Origin: Fomitopsis serialis
Lineage: Eukaryota; Basidiomycota; Agaricomycetes; Polyporales; Fomitopsidaceae
Assembly: GCF_022376445.1 (NCBI RefSeq)
Contig: NW_025955532.1
Span: forward strand, 1-22,076
DNA length: 22,076 bases
Reading direction: 5' to 3'
In this document: positions 10,111 through 20,952 of the stretch, one piece after another
Layout of the letters: each line of letters opens with the position of its first letter
Position numbering within the stretch: position 1 is the stretch's first letter
Program-made: the position numbers and the translations under genes
The notes under the pieces: model-generated
Seen by the model: only the letters and a program-made list of their open reading frames with translations
Database searches by the model: none
What the model was told of the DNA's origin: nothing

Positions 10111-10187
10111 CCCTACTATGCATGATCAACAGCTGAGCGGGGGGATCAATCGATCCCAACTCGGGGATGCGACCATGCATAGTAGGG
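10111..10187. repeat. Perfect 14-bp inverted repeat with nested palindrome
   Basis: CCCTACTATGCATG (10111-10124) is the exact reverse complement of CATGCATAGTAGGG (10174-10187), separated by 49 nt. Inside the loop GGGATC (10142-10147) pairs with GATCCC (10152-10157). It lies in the divergent promoter and could be a tiny foldback element or a cruciform. No target-site duplication is evident, and no family is recognised. Confidence 0.8.
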
Positions 10188-10308
10188 CTTAGCCTACTGC
10201 CGACCACAACTTGAGCGTGGGTTATAATCGTCAATTGATATGTAAGCCTGAGCGACCGCAGTACTTCTAGCTTCAGTGCTCACGCGCACGAGTCAACTCT
10301 GGCGTGTG

Positions 10309-10316
10309 TATATATA
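10309..10316 (+). promoter_or_regulatory. TATA-like element of the S33 peptidase gene
   Basis: TATATATA lies 41 nt before the ATG at 10358. This would place transcription initiation close to the start codon and give a short leader. It also argues against any coding start upstream of 10358. Assigned from sequence and position only. Confidence 0.45.
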
Positions 10317-10357
10317 CGCACATCTCAGGTGAGCCCATCCGTATTGTTCGGTCGACT

Positions 10358-11335
10358 ATGTCGTCTGTCAGCCTAGATGGCATGGAGGGCACAGCACGCT
10401 TCCCTTACCAAAACGAGACCTATACCACCTGGTACAAAGTCGTCGGGTATCTCCCAAACAGCGGTCACCGCCCGCTCGTCATCTTGCACGGCGGGCCCGG
10501 CATGTCGCACCATTACATGCTCCCGCACGGGCAACTTCACGCGCTCTATGGCATCCCCGTCGTGTTCTACGACCAAGTCGGCATCGGGCAGTCGACCCAT
10601 CTGCGGGACAAGCCAGCCGGGTTCTGGACCATGGAACTGTTCATGGACGAGCTTGACAACCTGCTCGCGCACTTGGGCATCCAGGGCGACTTCGACCTCC
10701 TGGGGAATTCGTGGGGCGCGATGCTTGCGGGGCACTATGCCGCCGTGCGCCATCCCGTCGGGATGAAGCACGCCGTGATCGCGAACGGCGGCGCGTCGAT
10801 GAAACTTTGGGAAACCGGCACGAAGCAGCTGCTTAAGCGTCTACAGGACGACGTCAGGGAGGTAATCGAGCGCGGGGAGCGCGAGGGGAAGCGGGATACG
10901 GAGGAGTACAAGGCCGCGATGCACGTCTTCCAGATGAAGCATATTTGCACTGTCGATCCTTGGCCGCAAGAGCTCGTCACGTCCTTCGCTGCCACGGACG
11001 AGGATCCGACTGTGTACGGCATCATGTGAGTGTAACCTCTCAATGGGCTCGACATTGCTGAAGCTGTTGGCAACAGGATTGGCCCATCGGAGTTCAACGT
11101 CAGCGGCACGCTCAAGTCATGGTCCATCGTAGACGAAGTGCAGAACATCACTGCGTCTACGCTCCTGATCAATGCGTACGACGATTCGGCGCAAGACATG
11201 GCGCTGATGCCGTTCTTCCTGAAGGTGAAGCAGGTCAAGTGGGTGCAGTTCGCGTATAGCTCCCACCTTCCAGCATTCGAGGAGCCCGAGAGGTACTTTG
11301 AAGTAGTCGGACGCTTCCTGACGGAGTCAGCTTAG
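10358..11335 (+). CDS. Proline iminopeptidase-type alpha/beta hydrolase (peptidase family S33)
   Basis: These enzymes remove N-terminal proline or other residues from peptides, or act on amino-acid amides. Exons 10358-11025 and 11077-11335 join in phase 2 across a 51-nt GTGAGT...ACAG intron, giving 308 aa with no frame breaks, a normal length for the family. The oxyanion-hole motif HGGPG is at residues 44-48. The nucleophile elbow GNSWG places Ser at 118. The acid is probably Asp258 in NAYDDSAQD and the base His286 in SSHLPAFEEPERYF. The helical insert between about 145 and 215 (rich in Glu, Lys and Arg) is the cap domain. There is no signal peptide, so a cytosolic enzyme is expected. ATG at 10358 was chosen because the TATA-like tract lies immediately upstream. 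The exact substrate (proline peptides or L-amino-acid amides) cannot be read from sequence alone. Confidence 0.94.
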
Positions 11336-11698
11336 TTAGTGCTTGCTTTAGGTATGAAATGGTATGGGTTAGAGATCTGCACCGCTTGACAGTCAGATGT
11401 AATCAGGATCGCAGCACGCTGCGAGTGTCAGTGGGTGGACTGGTGACGGCATCGTTCCGCCTCAACGCTATCGCGTCCTGAGCAAAAGCGTCGTTGCGAT
11501 TGTGTACACTCACGCTGATAGAGCACAGTTTGCCTTCTCTGTCACCGGCGTACTGGTTCGTAGCAGCTGACCCACAGGATTCAACATTGCATGGGAACAC
11601 GAGCGATAAGGACCCTGTATGCCAGCCGCCAAGGCCATAGATAGATGCGACTGCGTTCGAGTTAGCCAGACTCTACCTGTCTCGGGGTTATGGTCAGT
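11336..11698. other. Intergenic spacer, nothing recognised
   Basis: This 363-nt stretch lies between the peptidase stop and the proposed GMC oxidoreductase start, both on the plus strand. It presumably carries the peptidase 3' end and the GMC promoter. No repeat, RNA gene or clear TATA box was seen. Confidence 0.6.
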
Positions 11699-14301
11699 AT
11701 GGCAAACAGCAAGCACAAAGACACACCTCTAGAGGTAGACATCATCGTAGCGGGAGGCGAGTAGAGTGTCAAATCGCGCACAAGGAACCAGAGTGGACTG
11801 ACTCCCTGTTGTTCCTGCAGGTGGCACCGCCGGGTGCGTCGTCGCTGGCCGCCTAGCAGCCGCAGACCCCTCCCTGCGCATCCTGGTCCTCGAAGCGGGC
11901 CCTCCTACGCACGAAGACCTCGCACACACCCAGCCGGCACGATATCTCACGCATCTCCTCCCCGGCAGTCGCACCATCAAGCTCTACGAAGGGAAGGAGA
12001 GCGAATTTCTGGGCGGGAGGAGACCCGTCGTTCCGTGTGCGCAGTGCTTGGGCGGCGGTTCGAGTGTGAATTGTGAGTGGACGTGTCTGGTAGTTGAGCT
12101 GATAATTGAAGCCTGTGTAGTCGCGATGTATGCGCGTGCGGCGGCGTCGGACTACGATGATTGGGAAACGGTACATGGGAATCCAGGGTGGGGTTCGAAG
12201 GACCTGCTCCCACTATTCAAGAAGGTGCGTGAGGGCGGCCCAGAGGTGAAGCGAGTGAAGCACGCATTGAAGTTGTCGGTATCACCAGTGCGAGACGTAT
12301 CAGGTCACGTCGGGAAAAGAGACGCATGGTTACGAAGGACCTTTGAAGGTATCGTACGGAGGACACTTCACGAACCTCGGGCAGCAATTCCTCGACGTAG
12401 CCAGTCGGTACGACAGAACCCGCAGAGTGATCGACGATCCGAACGACCTAGGCGGATGCAATGCATATGCGGTAAGCAGAACAGCAACCTCGTGATGGTG
12501 TTACTACTCATCATGTATGAATGCGAAGAGGTGGCAGAAGTAAGCACACACAACCCTCCCGAGACTGTCTTGCCGATCACCACTTGAACATAGGTGGATC
12601 GACGCTGAGAAGGGAACAAGGTCGGACGTACCTCATCACTACATCTACAACCAGGCGCACAACAAAACCTCATCATCATGACCGGCTTTCACGTGAGGAG
12701 AGTCATCTTCGAGTGCGTATACGCCCACACTCGCGGAACTCGTTGACAAATTGACTGAGCGTGCAGTGGGAAACGTGCGGCAGGAGTAGAATACGTCCCG
12801 AACATCAGGGTGCACCCTGAGCTCGAGCTGGGTGAAGTCCGCGTAGCCAAGGCTTCCCGGATGATCGTCCTTTCCGCCGGAGCGTTCGGGTCCCCAGCAA
12901 TTCTGGAGAGGTCAGGTATCGGTGCTGATCACCTCATACGATCACTCGGGATCGAGCCTGTCGTCGACTTACCTGGTGTCGGCGAGAACTATCAAGGCCC
13001 GTTAAAATCTCCAAGTGATGCACGGAAATCTGATAGGCTTGCTTGATAGACCATGATGTCTGCTTCACGCCATACCTGGTAGGCGAGGAAGCAGACACGC
13101 TGGACGGGATCATCCGCAGTGAACCGAAGGAACTTGAGAGTGAGTGTACATGCTGGTATGCCGCCGACTGACCTCGTAGCTGACTCACTCGACTCGGGTA
13201 GAGTGGTCTGCACAGTGGCTAGAAAGCGGTAATGGGTTGATGGCGCACAAGTGTGTACCTATGTGATTCCAGGCAACGGCGGTGCCTGATATTTTTCCAA
13301 GCGGTGTCGACGCAGGCATCAAGATACGACCTTCTGAGAAAGAGTTGGACGACATTGGCCCTGAGTTCCGACAGCGATGGGAGGACTACTATGCGAACTC
13401 ACCCGATAAACCAGTGTTCTGGCTGGGAGCTCTTTCCATGTATGTGGTTGCTTCATTTTTGCGCTGTCGTACCCAAATTTGAGTCTTCCAGGTTCGTCGG
13501 AGACCCATCTACAGTACCAGCTAGAAAGTACTGCTCAGCGGATTACTTCCTCGACTATCCCGCGTCCATTGGCTACGTCCACATCACATCCGCTGACAAT
13601 GTGAACGCTGCTCCGGACTTCGACCCGAAGTACTTCAGTCGGTGAGCGCGTCCCAACCGCCATCCACTTACGTTCGTCTCACTCAACCCCCATCGATGTA
13701 GCCAAGAGGACGTCGTGCTTCTGCGCTGGGCATACAAGCGCGGCAGGGAGATAATGCGGCGCATGCCTTTGTACCGCGGAGAGTACGCACCCGCCCACCC
13801 TCAATTCCACGAGGACAGCAGCGCAGTTTGTCGGCAAGACAGGCCGCCCGTGGATGTCTTCGCGCCGGATATCGTGTATACGAAGGAGGACGACGCAGCG
13901 ATAGACGAGTTCTTGCGGAAGTACGTCTCGACGACTTGGCATTCGGTTGGTGGACTGTTCTTCGGTATTATTTGTCGTTCACTGACTGCGCAGTAATCCA
14001 GATGGGGACCTGTGCGATGAAGGCGCGCAGTGACGGCGGAGTAGTAGATTCCCACCTGAGGGTTTATGGAGTAGAAGGGCTCATGGTGGCAGGTGAGCAA
14101 GCTTGGCACCCAGGGGAATGGACACTGACAGCCTATAGACTTGTCCATTGCGCCGGCCAATGTCTCTGCAGTGAGTGTAGTGGACTCGTTGTTCGTGGCC
14201 TTAGTTAACCTGATGTATAGAATACATACTCGACTGCCGTCGTGATCGGAGAGAAGGCAGCCGTTCTCGTCGCAGAGGAGCTTGAAATACGCGGTGTCTG
14301 A
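11699..14301 (+). CDS. GMC oxidoreductase, alcohol-oxidase-like (AA3 family), one frame break
   Basis: FAD-dependent GMC enzymes of this subgroup oxidise small alcohols and produce H2O2. Fifteen exons fit: 11699-11756, 11821-12072, 12121-12224, 12289-12471, 12529-12539, 12594-12712, 12767-12996, 13050-13139, 13202-13250, 13302-13439, 13492-13641, 13702-13945, 14002-14092, 14139-14170, 14221-14301. They sum to about 610 aa and stay in phase if one base is missing in the A-run at 12664-12667. The dinucleotide-binding motif is VAGG-GTAGC, split by intron 1, with the ribose-binding Glu in LVLEAGP. LGGGSSVNFAMYARA follows, then GMC signature 2 GSPAILERSGIG. The catalytic His lies in TTWHS-MGTCAM and the Asn in SANTYSTAVVIGEKA. 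No secretion signal is present, as for intracellular or peroxisomal alcohol oxidases, but the end (EIRGV) is not a clear PTS1. Introns 1 and 7 have GC donors. The single break may be sequence error or a real null allele. Confidence 0.9.
11757..11820 (+). other. GC-AG intron 1 of the GMC gene
   Basis: The donor reads G|GCGAGT instead of GT. Splicing it to CTGCAG at 11815-11820 rebuilds the conserved Gly-rich FAD motif in phase and gives a normal 64-nt length. No GT donor in this stretch restores the motif. Confidence 0.75.
12997..13049 (+). other. Putative GC-AG intron 7 of the GMC gene
   Basis: The donor reads CAAG|GCCCGT, and the acceptor is GATAG at 13045-13049. Removal of these 53 nt joins ENYQ to HDVCFTPYLV through an Asp codon, as expected for the family. 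The donor is weak beyond the GC, so a T-to-C mutation or a base-call error is also possible. Confidence 0.6.
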
Positions 14302-15310
14302 CTTGTAATCTGTATTGGTGAATAATCAGTCAAATATCCAGTCGGACGACTTGCCTGCACGCCGATCAGAGATCGCGAGGTGTCCATCTTCATGAAGACG
14401 AGAGCAGACTGAATGTGTCTCTGGACTCAATGCGCAGCTACAGTACAGGTTACTTCGCTGTGACGAGAAAGAAACAGCCCAAGGCGAGCACAGGGCGAAA
14501 CTGAGGTAATCTCACCGAGGATGTGCAGTGCATAGCTCCGAGTCTTCTCATCCTTTGGCACGAACAAATAGCTTCCCCAACCGCGCACAAATCAGTGCCG
14601 TGTGAGCCCGGGCATCGCTCAATAGCTGCGAGAATCATCTATTATGTTGATGCTGTGTTCAGGAAGGACTGCTAGCTTGAGCCTGAAGCTTACAGTGAAT
14701 TTAACTTGTGGCCTTCATGAAAGCACATCGTATGACGGATTGTACTTCCGAAGTCGTGATACTCTCCAACGGCACCCCAAAGACCTTCAAATTAGATTCC
14801 GTTAGCAGGTTGATTCACGGAGAGAAGTATGCAAACACGTACGATTCATGACAGTCGGGCAGAAACACCCGCTTGGTGGCGGTGAGCCCAAACTGTGCCG
14901 CAATCAGGGCGCCGGGGCGCGTCTGCCACGCGAGCACAAGTCTTGCCTGTCATTTGCAACTCCGTGAACGGACGGCGACCTGCCGCAACTCGCCTTTCCT
15001 GACCTGCACGACTACCTTCCTCCTCAGCCTCCGCGATTCTTCCTGCTGGTGGGGGCTTGATTGGCGCACGCTCGCGCTCACCGCTGCTTTGCTATACTCT
15101 GAATCTGACATCGAAGCCTCGAGATCAGAACGCGTGATTCATAGGCTCAGGCTGTATTGCCCTGCACGAAGACGACTTCAAGCTTCGGATCCCATACCAT
15201 GTCAAGACGTAGCCACGCCGGTTCAGTGCATCATGAACGGAGGGTGTCGAAGTTCCGTGTGTCCGATGAGGACTTAATGAAGTGCGTCGTGCTGCCGCAG
15301 TGCAGACCAA
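14302..15310. other. Intergenic region, possible missed 5' exons of the Munc13-like gene
   Basis: This 1-kb stretch follows the GMC stop. An open frame at 14873-15277 has no recognisable domain. Between about 15160 and 15290 short segments look mildly coding, for example EDDFKLRIPYHVK and RVSDEDLMK, but in different frames and without clear splice sites. They could be N-terminal exons of the downstream gene or chance. No repeat or RNA gene was seen. Confidence 0.45.
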
Positions 15311-18300
15311 ATGTTGACCATCTCCACTCGCTATAGCTACATATTTCGTGTCGCGTAAGTCCCGATGAACACTACGTTAGATCTCATTAATGTTCCTGCA
15401 GGTATCTGAGCTATCAGCTACAGCCCAAGCCCGTCGAGACTCATGCCGAGGAGGAATCCAAGTCCTCAGATTACTCTGCCCGAATACAGGGCGCACTCCA
15501 CAACTCCATTTTCTCCATTGGTGATCTCTTCAAGGACTTGCGAGATGGGCCCAAGTCCGTGAGGTTTCCGAAGGATCTGCTGAAGGTGCTGGAGCAGAAG
15601 CTGCAGAATATTGCAATGGGCAAGGACCCAGCGTGCGTGATAGTCTTGATGACTCAACGACGTCGATCTGAACTCCTCCCAGATACTCTGAACAGCTCAC
15701 GCGGAGAACTATGGCGGTATTTTATGGGCGAGTGCAGGACGAGACCTTCAAACGACAAATGAAGGAGAATCGCAAGATCGAGGAGCTAATCCTCATGTTT
15801 GCAACGAACGCCACGAATGTCCTGAAGAAGGAACCTTCCTTGGCCGGCGATGGCTGGAAGTTTGAACTGAACAACCACATCGCTTATTTCATTCGCCTGC
15901 TTCGGGAATGCTTACGACAAATCAGCCACGTACCGCCAGAATTGACGGCGCGGCTAGACATGTATGCAGAGAAGCTCGCACCATCACAAGCTCCCAGCGA
16001 CTCTGGTTACGATTCGTCTTCAACACGCGACTCCATGGTGTCCCCGAAGCGAGTCAGCCAGCACATCTCTGACATGCCCTTGCTCTTGACTGCCGCCCAG
16101 TTGTTCAAGCTACCGGAGTCTTCAATACAACAGGAGATGCAAGAACTTGGAAAGTACTGTACTCCGAAGGCAAGCCATCCGCTCATGCATTCTTGCACAT
16201 TCGGTTTACCCTCTATCAGGCTGCTCTCACAGACTTGAAGGTATCCGCCTAGCCTTTGGTCCCGCTGAGCTCCTGTGCTGACAGACTATCAGACTTGTCT
16301 CAAGAACATCAATGCTGGTGCTGCTTTCCCTGGCCGCCGCGACGACTTCGAGAGTGAAGCAGCGTGGCAATATTGGCGAACGCTCGAAACGTCTCACCTA
16401 TCCCAGCTCATGCTTGTTATGGTACAGGTCAACCCCGAAATCGCCAAGGGCCCATCCACAGAACCTCCCCTCTCCGCTGGCCCGAATGGGCGCCCCGGAT
16501 CCATGTACTCACAACGGTCTACCAGGCCGGACTCATTCTATGCCGCGGGCACGTCACAACGGAACGCATCCATCAGCAGCAGACATTCACTGCACCATGC
16601 GAATAGTATCACCGCCGACGACTTCGGTAACATCGAGGAGGAGGTCGATGGCGACGACGACATTCCCGTCGGGCACCACTTCACCTTCATCCCTCCGAAC
16701 CCACGGAAGTACTACAAGCGGCTGCTGGAGCACTGTCTCATCGCGGATCTGGAGGCGATGCTCAGTCCGACAGTAGGTGATGACGACGAGGTTTCGCTAG
16801 GAATACTCTCCTCACCACACATCGAGCTGATCAACGAGGTCGCGCTGCGGTGGCGGATAGGCCAGCCGTATCGTGTGACGTGCTTCCTGGATCTCGTGAG
16901 GCAGTTTTATGAGCGGAATGAGGTGCCGCTGGAGTGCATCCCCGAGGCGCTGCAGAACATACAGAAAGTCCTGAGCGAGGTCGAGCTGGAGAAGTGGCCG
17001 ATGCAAGATGTAAGGCCCCTTGGCTCACATACCTATCTGACTGGTGTATTGACCGACCTTCATGCCAGCGCGATTACCTAGCACAGGTGTACGGCAGCCT
17101 CTTCAGCATATTCTTATCCTCCCTCTACCATGCCATGGAAGCCATCCCGAACCTGAAGCAGTCTGAGGTAGCGCCCTTCATTCACATCCTCGAGGTAGTT
17201 CGCGCGAGCGGGCTGCTCGAGAAGTACGACGTCGACGTGGCCGCCCGGGTCGCTGATGTCCAGGAACAAGTGCGCACCGTAGCTGCTCGCTACTACGGCC
17301 AGAAACGGCAGGAGTTCCTCGCAGCACCAGGGGTGAACAAGGCGCTCCCGCATCTGCTCATGACAGACGAGATCGAGAAGGCCGCGAAGCTGCTGGACAA
17401 GCGGTTCCCTGAGCCTATACTTGGGTACGCGTGCGTGCTTGCTGCCTTCGTCTGTGCGGAATGGCCTGACGTTTTGCCGCAGTCGACTGGACATCGTGTC
17501 GTTAGTGGTCGAGGTCCAGGTGCCGCACTTCCTCATAGACCTGGACGACTCGCGGAAACGACTATTCGAAGACTCTATGAACGGGCCAACACCTGATGTC
17601 CCGATTCAGGACGTTTTCGCGCTTTATCGACGTGCGAAGACCCTGATGGCCATGTTCAAGGCTTTCGTGCCAAAGTGAGTACACTCGAATTCAGAAGCCA
17701 GTTGTGGACTGTGGCATTGAACATTCTGCAGTGGAGATATCCAGTTCGACCTAGGAGGGTACTTCCAGCCATACGTACAGCAATGGCTAGTCAATATGGA
17801 CAACAAGACAACCCAGTGGGTCCAAGCTGTGAGGATTTTCCCATCCCGTTCTACTTATATATGCTTACCCACATCTCGCTGTAGGCGATCGCGGCGGACA
17901 AAGTATGTTATGTGGTGCAAGGAATGTTCGCAACTGAGCATAACTGACTACGCTGTGACAGTTCCAACCAGAAGGTACGGAGGGGCACAGTTCTTCTATC
18001 ATTGATCTGTTCGATTCTTTGCGGAGCCCTATCACGTTCCTGGAGGAACTGGAATGGGAGGATGAATACCAGGAGGCGAGGTTCTTCACGAGCTTGTCTA
18101 AGGTGAGATAGGGAACAGGGCGCTCCGCCTTGACGTTTTCTGGCTGACCTATCTGCGTAGACCATCAGCAAGGCGATTGAGCAGTACTGTCGAAGCGTGG
18201 AGGAGCTCTTCATGACGGAGATGTTCCCACGACCGACCGACTACCTTCAGCCACAGAAGTCGTCCGCGTGGCTAGAGAAGGCCAGGCAGCTGGCGGCCGT

Positions 18301-20211
18301 CGGCGAGAAGAAGGTCGAGATGTTCACGTTCCAGCCCGAGTCGTGCGTCAAGTTGAACAACGTCGAGGCCGCACGGCGGCTGCTGGACCAGATGTACGCG
18401 CAGATGCAGGCGGACAAGAAGACGGAGGCCTTGCAGCAGGCACCCCCTGTACCAGAGAAGGTAGAGCGGAATGACCGATTCTTGTTCACCGTGAAGATCT
18501 GCATCGCGGAGGGGCTCATACCTCTGGACACGAGTCCGTCGTCGAAGCTGGACACCTTCATCACTCTGAGTGATGAGCAGGGACACCGCCTAGCTAAGAC
18601 ACGTACTATCTACGAGTCGCTAAGCCCTCGATGTGCGCCGTTCTCTTGCTTCCCACTCGCTAATCGGTCACTGAAATAACCTTTCCAGGGGACGAGACGT
18701 TCGACATCTCAGTAGAGAAACCACTCTGGCTGATGGTTAGTGTCCGTGACCGTGCTCTAGTTGGCAAGCACGACACTGTCGGCCGAGCATACATCTGCCT
18801 GGACCCGCGGCGATACGGCGACTTCCTCACGCACGACCAGTGGATGGATCTCGACAGCCAAGGGCGGATATTGCTCGTATCAGCATGGAGGGCGAGAAGG
18901 ACGACCTGCAGTTCTACTTCGGGCGTGCCTTCCGGTCACTCAAACGTGCGGAGAGCGACATGGTCCGCGTCTTCATTGACAAGGTCAGTTCGTTCCCACT
19001 CTCACGCTAGGCACGCTGTGAACGTCCGGGCCGCAGGTCACGCCGTTCATCCAGCAATGCCTGTCGAAGGGTGCTCAAGACGCTCGTCAAGTCCACGAGC
19101 GGGAGCATCGACTACAACCGGGCGCTGGGAACGTCACCGCGCTGTTCGGGCAGGCGCTCGGGCAGAACAGCGCGGAGGTCATGATCCCGCTGCCGCAGTC
19201 GAGAAGCCGCGCATCCGGCCGGAGGCGCTGACGGACGTGGAGATCGAGCAGGCGATCGCGCCGCTGTTCGACTACCTCGACGCGATCCTGCCGACGTTCA
19301 ACACGTACCTGAGCGAGAGCACGAAGGAGATGGTGATGACGCGCGTGTGGAAGGAGATCCTGAACGTGATCAAGGGCCTGCTCATCCCGCCGCTGTCGGA
19401 CATCTCGAGCGACATGAAGCCGCTGACGGACAAGGAGGTCGACATCGTGTTCAAGTGGCTCAAGGTGCGTGTAGGCGGGGCACCGCGGCGTGGGTGGGGC
19501 TGACACGGTCCGCGCAGTTTTGCGAGATTACTTCTACGCGGGCGGAGAGGGGCCCGTGCCGATCGAGTCGCTCCAGAACCAGAAGTACCGCGACGTGCTG
19601 TCCATCCGGCTCTACTACGACTGGCATACGTGCGTGCCTCCGCTCTCTACCCGCCTGCGCTGACACACACCTCCCGGCACAGGGACGCGCTGATGGAGGA
19701 GTGCGTGCGGATGATGCAGCAGAGCCTGCGCGCGTCGCCGGCGGTGAAGAAGGCGCCAAGTCGGTGTACCAGCAGCGCAACCTCGGACGATCAAGAAGCG
19801 CAAGAAGGAGAAGCAGGAGGAGAAGGAGGTCAACAACGGCGAGACCATCCTGCGGATCCTCCGCATGCGGTACGTCCCTCCCCGCGCCCCGCGCGTCCGC
19901 CCGCCCGCACTAACCGCGTTTGCCTCTCCCGCTCGCCTTTCTCCCCTGTCCCCTGCCCCGGGCTACCACCGCACCCCTTCCGTCCTTCCGCCCTTCCTGA
20001 TCGTTACGCACCCGCGTCCTCGTCCACGCGGGCAGGCCAGGCACGTCGGACTTCATCGCGCAGCAGCTGCACGCGATGACGAGCCTGCAGCGGAGCGCGA
20101 GGCGCAGAGCAGGAGGCCGCGCGGCGGAAGGCCGCGCGCCCGCGCCAGGGGCAGCAGCCGTCCGTGCCCGCGATCCCGCCCTGCCGCCGCTCCGCCAAGT
20201 CGCCTGCGTAG
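15311..20211 (+). CDS. Munc13/Ync13-type protein with C2 domain between two MHD regions; 3' part frame-disrupted
   Basis: Munc13-family proteins prime vesicle fusion; fission yeast Ync13 acts in exocytosis and wall integrity during cytokinesis. Exons: 15311-15354, 15402-15632, 15683-16169, 16220-16240, 16293-17009, 17069-17424, 17483-17674, 17732-17828, 17885-17902, 17962-18102, 18161-18632, 18689-18983, 19037-19464, 19518-19629, 19683-19869, 20036-20211; about 1,325 aa. The N-terminal helical region has YLSYQLQPKP and RKIEELILMFATNATNVLKK. MHD1 ends near residue 720 (QQWLVNMDNKTTQWVQ). The C2 domain spans about 873-995 (FLFTVKICIAEGLIPL; WDETFDISV; VSVRDRALVGKHDTVGRA). MHD2 spans about 1095-1200 (APLFDYLDAILPTFNTYL). 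The tail is Lys/Glu/Arg-rich. Intron 3 (16170-16219) is GC-AG. Frame breaks occur near 18876, 19066, 19128, 19200, 19518, 19753, 19785 and 20093-20106, nearly all fitted by one missing base. The first eleven exons are clean. The true start may lie upstream. Confidence 0.9.
16170..16219 (+). other. GC-AG intron 3 of the Munc13-like gene
   Basis: The donor AAG|GCAAGC fits the usual GC-donor consensus, and the acceptor is TATCAG. Removing these 50 nt and the following 52-nt GT-AG intron (16241-16292) leaves the 21-nt exon 16220-16240 and gives an uninterrupted CTPK-AALTDLK-TCLKN, in phase 0 throughout. Confidence 0.8.
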
Positions 20212-20952
20212 GCGGGCGTGGGGGAAGGGGGAGGGCGGGTAATGGGGGGAGTGCTGGGTGCCGGGGATGGACTGGACTGATACCTTGCATAGTATACCAG
20301 CGACTCTTCGTTCGTGTGGTTCGTGTTCATACCTATAGCAGTTGTGCTGCTGCTGTGCTGCTGATGCTTCGTTTCTGTCTCTTATGCAATTCTTGGTTGA
20401 GTCTGGTACCGTGATGTGACTGTGTCGGGCGATGCTGCATGCCCACACCTTCGGTACATACAGCGTTAAATCGAACTATGCACGTCCATGGCTGTTCTCG
20501 CAGGCTCTACGCAACAGGGTTCCATCGAGTGCGAAGCAGCGCAGCGCGTTCGATTCCGAGCGAGCAAGCTTACGATAAGGATATGCATGTACAGCTACTG
20601 CTACCAGCGATCGCCTGAGCGAGGCGACCGCAACAACAGGAGGGAGCCGTCCGTCCATCGTCGCCAATGGGGCAGGGTTGAGATCTGAGAGGGGGCAACT
20701 AACAACTAGCGTAAGGTAGGGTATAGAAATACAAGAGGGGGCGGTACGGTAGCAGGCGGGGATATATAAGGTGCAGGAGGCCACGGCTCCGCGTGCTATT
20801 TTACAACCGGCGTGTGCGCGGAATTGCGGGTGGGGATCCGGACGTCCTTCCTTCCTTCATGCGCGGGGCCGGGGACCGCGATGGATCGTTGGTGGCTGGC
20901 GCCACCGTATGCAAGGGCCCGAGGTGTGGATACGCATCGGGGGATCCTCTCT
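20212..20952. other. Intergenic region between convergent genes, nothing recognised
   Basis: The Munc13-like gene and the minus-strand gene converge here. The region should contain both 3' untranslated ends. Open frames reaching into it are GC-driven and carry no domain features. A TATATAA at 20762-20768 has no coding sequence suitably placed downstream and is not assigned. Confidence 0.6.

Larger units (their letters stand above)
9653..10357. other. Divergent promoter region
   Basis: This 705-nt region separates the start codons of the SRPBCC gene (minus) and the S33 peptidase gene (plus), so it should hold both promoters. It contains a 77-nt hairpin-forming inverted repeat (10111-10187) and a TATA-like tract just before the peptidase start. 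No coding sequence was recognised; the open frame at 9892-10125 lacks domain features. Confidence 0.65.

Noticed and set aside
10304..10357. Upstream in-frame extension of the S33 peptidase
   Set aside because: The frame opens with GTG and runs through a TATA-like tract; the ATG at 10358 gives the expected family N-terminus.
12048..12587. Long open frame running through GMC introns
   Set aside because: It reads through well-formed introns and leaves the conserved GMC frame after residue LPLFKK; the spliced model explains the family motifs.
9021..14301. Biosynthetic gene cluster formed by SRPBCC protein, S33 peptidase and GMC oxidase
   Set aside because: No backbone synthase, P450, transporter or cluster regulator is present, and gene orientation is mixed; proximity alone is not enough.
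14873..15277. Possible 134-codon protein gene upstream of the Munc13-like gene
   Set aside because: Composition is unlike a folded protein and no family is recognisable; kept only as a note about possible missed 5' exons.
16244..16292. Frame break at the start of Munc13-like exon 5
   Set aside because: Using the later acceptor TATCAG at 16287-16292 instead of GACAG at 16280-16284 restores phase and the expected LK-TCLKN junction, so no lesion is needed.
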